Source of the DNA: Clostridia bacterium
Lineage (GTDB): Bacteria; Bacillota; Clostridia; Peptostreptococcales; Anaerovoracaceae
Length of the DNA: 8,242 nucleotides
Direction of reading: 5' to 3'
Assembly: GCA_900754805.1 (NCBI GenBank)
Contig: CAAEEE010000206.1
Coordinates: 1-8,242 of the forward strand
Part shown: one piece after another, positions 5,941-8,242 of the stretch
Layout: the number at the start of each line of letters is the position of its first letter
Position numbering within the stretch: the first letter of the stretch is position 1
Notes under the pieces: model-generated
The model's input: the letters and a program-made list of their open reading frames with translations, nothing else
The model's database searches: none
Told to the model about the DNA's origin: nothing
Made by a program: the position numbers and the translations under genes

Positions 5941-7410
5941 TTATGCTGCTTCCTTTGCATTCTTCTTTAAGTAAACCTGAGGTTCCTTCGGAAGCTTGAA
6001 AAGCGGGATAAATCTGTCCAGTCCTGTTAATGTTAATAATAACATAGAAATGACTGCAACCCAAGCCATATAATTGTGGAATATCAATCCGCTTACGCTT
6101 ATCTGTGCAAGAGGATATACTGCAGTTGCCATTCCGATGTAGAATACGATGTAGCAATGCCAAGGAATGAGCTGTGATCCGTATACGCCCATTGCGTCGG
6201 AAAGTGTTGCATTTCTCAGTTTCAGTTTATACATATCTTCTTCGCTTGCAACGACGTTTTCTTCCGTAATATCCTTGATGATTGGTCCGCATGTTACAAT
6301 CTGTGCCATTTCGTCGGACAGACAAGCGTTACCGATGAGACAAAACAGTCCGTTGTAGAATGTAAGCTGACGAACGTTCTTTGAAAGCTTTACAATGAGC
6401 CTAGAAATCGGCTCGAACGCGTGGATGCTTGCCATAACGCCTCCGAATGCGGATACCCACATCATAACCTGCATAGCCCAGGAACCTGCTTCTGCAAATC
6501 CACCAAGAACGAGGTCGATGAAATCCATAGGGGAAACAACCAGTCCTGCAACTCCGCCAAGAACTGCCGCTGTAACGATACCTGAAGTGATACAGATGAA
6601 TGTATTAATACCCATAACTGCCATTACAACTACCAGTATAAGCGGAATAATCATGTAATACGGAACCCCGGCTTCTACCTGATGCAAAAGGTCAACCGCT
6701 ACCGGTTTTTCTGCTTCGATTGCTGCCCATACATCATCGGATAAGGTAGAAATAACACCTGTGGCATCTACGGTTTCTGTGCTCAGTCCTTCTACGGTTC
6801 CTACGATAAAGGTAATGATTCCCGCAAGGAGAAGACAGGACAGTGACCATACGCCCTGGTGACGAATTCTGTCGAATACTTCTACGCCCTGAAGACCGGA
6901 TGATACGATTGTGGTATCGGAAATCAGACCGATGTTGTCGCCGAAGCAGGCACCGCCGGCACAGGCAGCAACTGTCATCATGATGTCTCCGGATACAATA
7001 TGGTTCAGCCATAAGAAAATCGGAACACAAGCTGCAAATGTACCCCAGGATGTACCTGTTGCAACGGACAGAACCGCTGTTACAGCAAGAGCAACAACTG
7101 CAACCGAGCGGGCGTTTACGCCCATTGCCAGTGCCATATTTACCGCTGCAGCACCTACGCCTGTTGACATGAAAACATTCGCCATGGCATAAGCGAAAAG
7201 TAAAATGAACATTGCCATTACGACTTCTTTTACATTTTCAACTGCAGCATTTAAGCTGTCTTTGAATTTAACTTTTTCTGTTATCATAGCAATGATGAAA
7301 GCTGCAATCAATGCTGCCGGTGCTGCGACAAGAATGTCAAAGCCTTTAATCATCATTCCTGCCAGTACGATGATTGGGATGAATTTTGCAATACTCTTTA
7401 CAATATTCAT
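5941..7410 (-). CDS. NhaC-family secondary transporter, probably amino acid or Na+-coupled
   Basis: A 489-residue membrane protein with roughly a dozen hydrophobic segments. The first is at about 9-26 and the last ends near 465; a short charged tail follows. Family signatures are ATGTSWGTFAACVPI (117-131) and GDNIGLISDTTI (157-168). Similar elements recur in the second half: NACLSDEMAQIV (361-372) and GVYGSQLIPWHCY (408-420). A soluble loop of about 45 residues (206-250) splits the halves. NhaC-superfamily members include Na+/H+ antiporters, a malate/lactate antiporter, and carriers proposed for lysine, methionine and tyrosine. Automatic annotation would say Na+/H+ antiporter, but the gene lies between lysA and a D-aminopeptidase/dapF pair. 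Transport of lysine, DAP or a related amino acid is therefore the better inference. GAGAGGAG seven bases before the ATG at 7410 supports the start. A 77-78-base gap separates it from lysA. Confidence 0.88.
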   Translation of the reverse strand: MNIVKSIAKFIPIIVLAGMMIKGFDILVAAPAALIAAFIIAMITEKVKFKDSLNAAVENVKEVVMAMFILLFAYAMANVFMSTGVGAAAVNMALAMGVNARSVAVVALAVTAVLSVATGTSWGTFAACVPIFLWLNHIVSGDIMMTVAACAGGACFGDNIGLISDTTIVSSGLQGVEVFDRIRHQGVWSLSCLLLAGIITFIVGTVEGLSTETVDATGVISTLSDDVWAAIEAEKPVAVDLLHQVEAGVPYYMIIPLILVVVMAVMGINTFICITSGIVTAAVLGGVAGLVVSPMDFIDLVLGGFAEAGSWAMQVMMWVSAFGGVMASIHAFEPISRLIVKLSKNVRQLTFYNGLFCLIGNACLSDEMAQIVTCGPIIKDITEENVVASEEDMYKLKLRNATLSDAMGVYGSQLIPWHCYIVFYIGMATAVYPLAQISVSGLIFHNYMAWVAVISMLLLTLTGLDRFIPLFKLPKEPQVYLKKNAKEAA

Positions 7411-7488
7411 AGATAATCTCCTCTCTTAGTAATAGAAATAATTGCGTATATTGAAAGCTTTCGCTAATCAATCAATGGTAATTTGGTG

Positions 7489-8241
7489 TTAAAGCCATTC
7501 CGGTATTTCGTGATTTGCAGTCATATGCTCATAACTCTGTCTCTTCACGATAATCGAACTTTTGCCCTCCCTTACAAGGACAACTGCCGGAATCGGACAA
7601 TTGTTGTAATTGCTCGCCATAGAGAACCCGTAAGCACCGGTTGAAAAGATTGCGAACAAATCGCCTTTTTCTGCCTTGTCCGTAACCGCACAGTCTCTTA
7701 TCAGAATGTCTCCGGACTCACAAGTCTTGCCGCATATCGTGGCTTTGTCATTTCTCGGCTCATCCGCCTTGTTTGCAACCACGCCGTCATAGACTGCCTC
7801 ATAGAGTGCCGGTCGGATGTTGTCTGCCATGCCGCCGTCTACGGCGATGTATTTTCTTACGCCTCTGATGTCTTTGATATTTCCGATTGTATAAAGGCTG
7901 AGTCCCGCCTCGGCAACAATGCTTCTTCCCGGTTCAAATACAACCGCCGGCATTTTGATCTGCATTTCTGCGAACTTCGATGCGATTTTTTTCATCATCG
8001 GGTCGATATAATAAGAATATGGCTTTGGCTGCTCATCGGTGTACTTGACGCCAAATCCGCCGCCAAGATTCAACTCTTTTGTGTCGTATCCGAAGCGCTT
8101 CTTGAGTTCTTCCACAAGCCCGAGCATTACATCCAGTGATTTAAGATATGCATCGTTATCAAGGATTTGTGAGCCTATGTGAAAATGCAGTCCCAGAAGG
8201 TTTATATGCTCAGATTTGATGGCTCTCTCCGCAAGCGGATA
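7489..8241 (-). CDS. lysA: Diaminopimelate decarboxylase, N-terminal part cut by window
   Basis: A pyridoxal-phosphate enzyme of the fold-type III (alanine racemase-like) group that decarboxylates meso-diaminopimelate to L-lysine. The frame is open to the right edge, giving 250 residues of a protein usually about 420 long. The PLP lysine lies beyond the window. Visible motifs are GLHFHIGSQ (17-25), NLGGGFG (58-64, phosphate binding), EPGRS (103-107), CGKTCESGD (170-178, which supplies the catalytic cysteine across the dimer) and GAYGFSMASNYN (202-213, with the substrate and cofactor tyrosine). An internal ATG at 8127 is not the start, because conserved sequence continues upstream of it. It is the most upstream visible gene of the lysA–NhaC–M55–dapF unit. 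The promoter, and any lysine riboswitch, would lie to the right of this window. Confidence 0.96.
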   Translation of the reverse strand, partial: YPLAERAIKSEHINLLGLHFHIGSQILDNDAYLKSLDVMLGLVEELKKRFGYDTKELNLGGGFGVKYTDEQPKPYSYYIDPMMKKIASKFAEMQIKMPAVVFEPGRSIVAEAGLSLYTIGNIKDIRGVRKYIAVDGGMADNIRPALYEAVYDGVVANKADEPRNDKATICGKTCESGDILIRDCAVTDKAEKGDLFAIFSTGAYGFSMASNYNNCPIPAVVLVREGKSSIIVKRQSYEHMTANHEIPEWL

Positions 8242-8242
8242 A

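Noticed and set aside
6167..7192. Several plus-strand open frames rich in Ala, Thr, Ile and Pro opposite the transporter gene
   Set aside because: They are the usual antisense shadows of a hydrophobic membrane protein gene, whose codon composition avoids stops on the other strand.
7411..7488. Possible lysine riboswitch or separate promoter between lysA and the NhaC-family gene
   Set aside because: The gap is only about 78 bases, far too short for the roughly 170-base lysine element. The best promoter-like boxes (TTGATT and TATACG about 19 bases apart) are poor. It contains only a GAAAGCTTTC palindrome at 7453-7462 with no loop or T-run.
1..8242. CRISPR array, insertion sequence, integrase or attachment site, tRNA, toxin–antitoxin pair or defence gene
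   Set aside because: I looked for repeated units, terminal inverted repeats, cloverleaf-like segments and small paired genes and saw none. Every sizeable stretch is covered by a recognisable housekeeping or envelope gene.

Overview
The window looks like ordinary chromosomal DNA from an anaerobic, Gram-positive Clostridia-type bacterium, with GC content judged by eye in the mid-40s percent. The evidence is short intergenic gaps, strong AGGAGG-like ribosome binding sites, a secreted SH3/glucosaminidase/Ig-like/FN3 wall enzyme, a YhcC-type radical SAM protein, and a lysA/dapF pair for meso-diaminopimelate (DAP) and lysine. I cannot name a genus. There are seven genes, two of them cut by the window edges. 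I see no mobile element, tRNA, rRNA, CRISPR array or phage gene, and no gene-free stretch longer than about 150 bases.

Layout: the left end holds the 3' part of a plus-strand radical SAM gene (2-730). Everything else is on the minus strand and is transcribed right to left. The rightmost unit runs lysA (partial, at the right edge), then an NhaC-family transporter, then an M55 D-aminopeptidase, then dapF. It ends at a clear rho-independent terminator (4131-4172). A new unit then starts from a probable promoter (4091-4119) and a GC-rich leader hairpin: thymidine kinase tdk, a secreted SH3-glucosaminidase-Ig-FN3 protein, and an MgtC/SapB-family membrane protein. This unit converges on the radical SAM gene across a 44-base gap that contains a hairpin.

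How the genes fit together: three of the four genes in the upstream unit concern DAP, lysine or D-amino-acid peptides. LysA makes L-lysine from meso-DAP, DapF makes meso-DAP from LL-DAP, and the M55 enzyme trims D-amino-acid peptides. The transporter placed between them is therefore more likely an amino-acid or peptide carrier than a housekeeping sodium/proton antiporter. The second unit combines nucleoside salvage, cell-wall remodelling and an MgtC-like membrane protein. Its last two genes are packed tightly enough that the mgtC ribosome binding site lies inside the end of the wall-enzyme gene.

I do not see a convincing undescribed defence or mobile system here. The most useful leads are the substrate of the NhaC-family transporter, the hairpin leader of tdk, and the tdk/wall-hydrolase/MgtC linkage.
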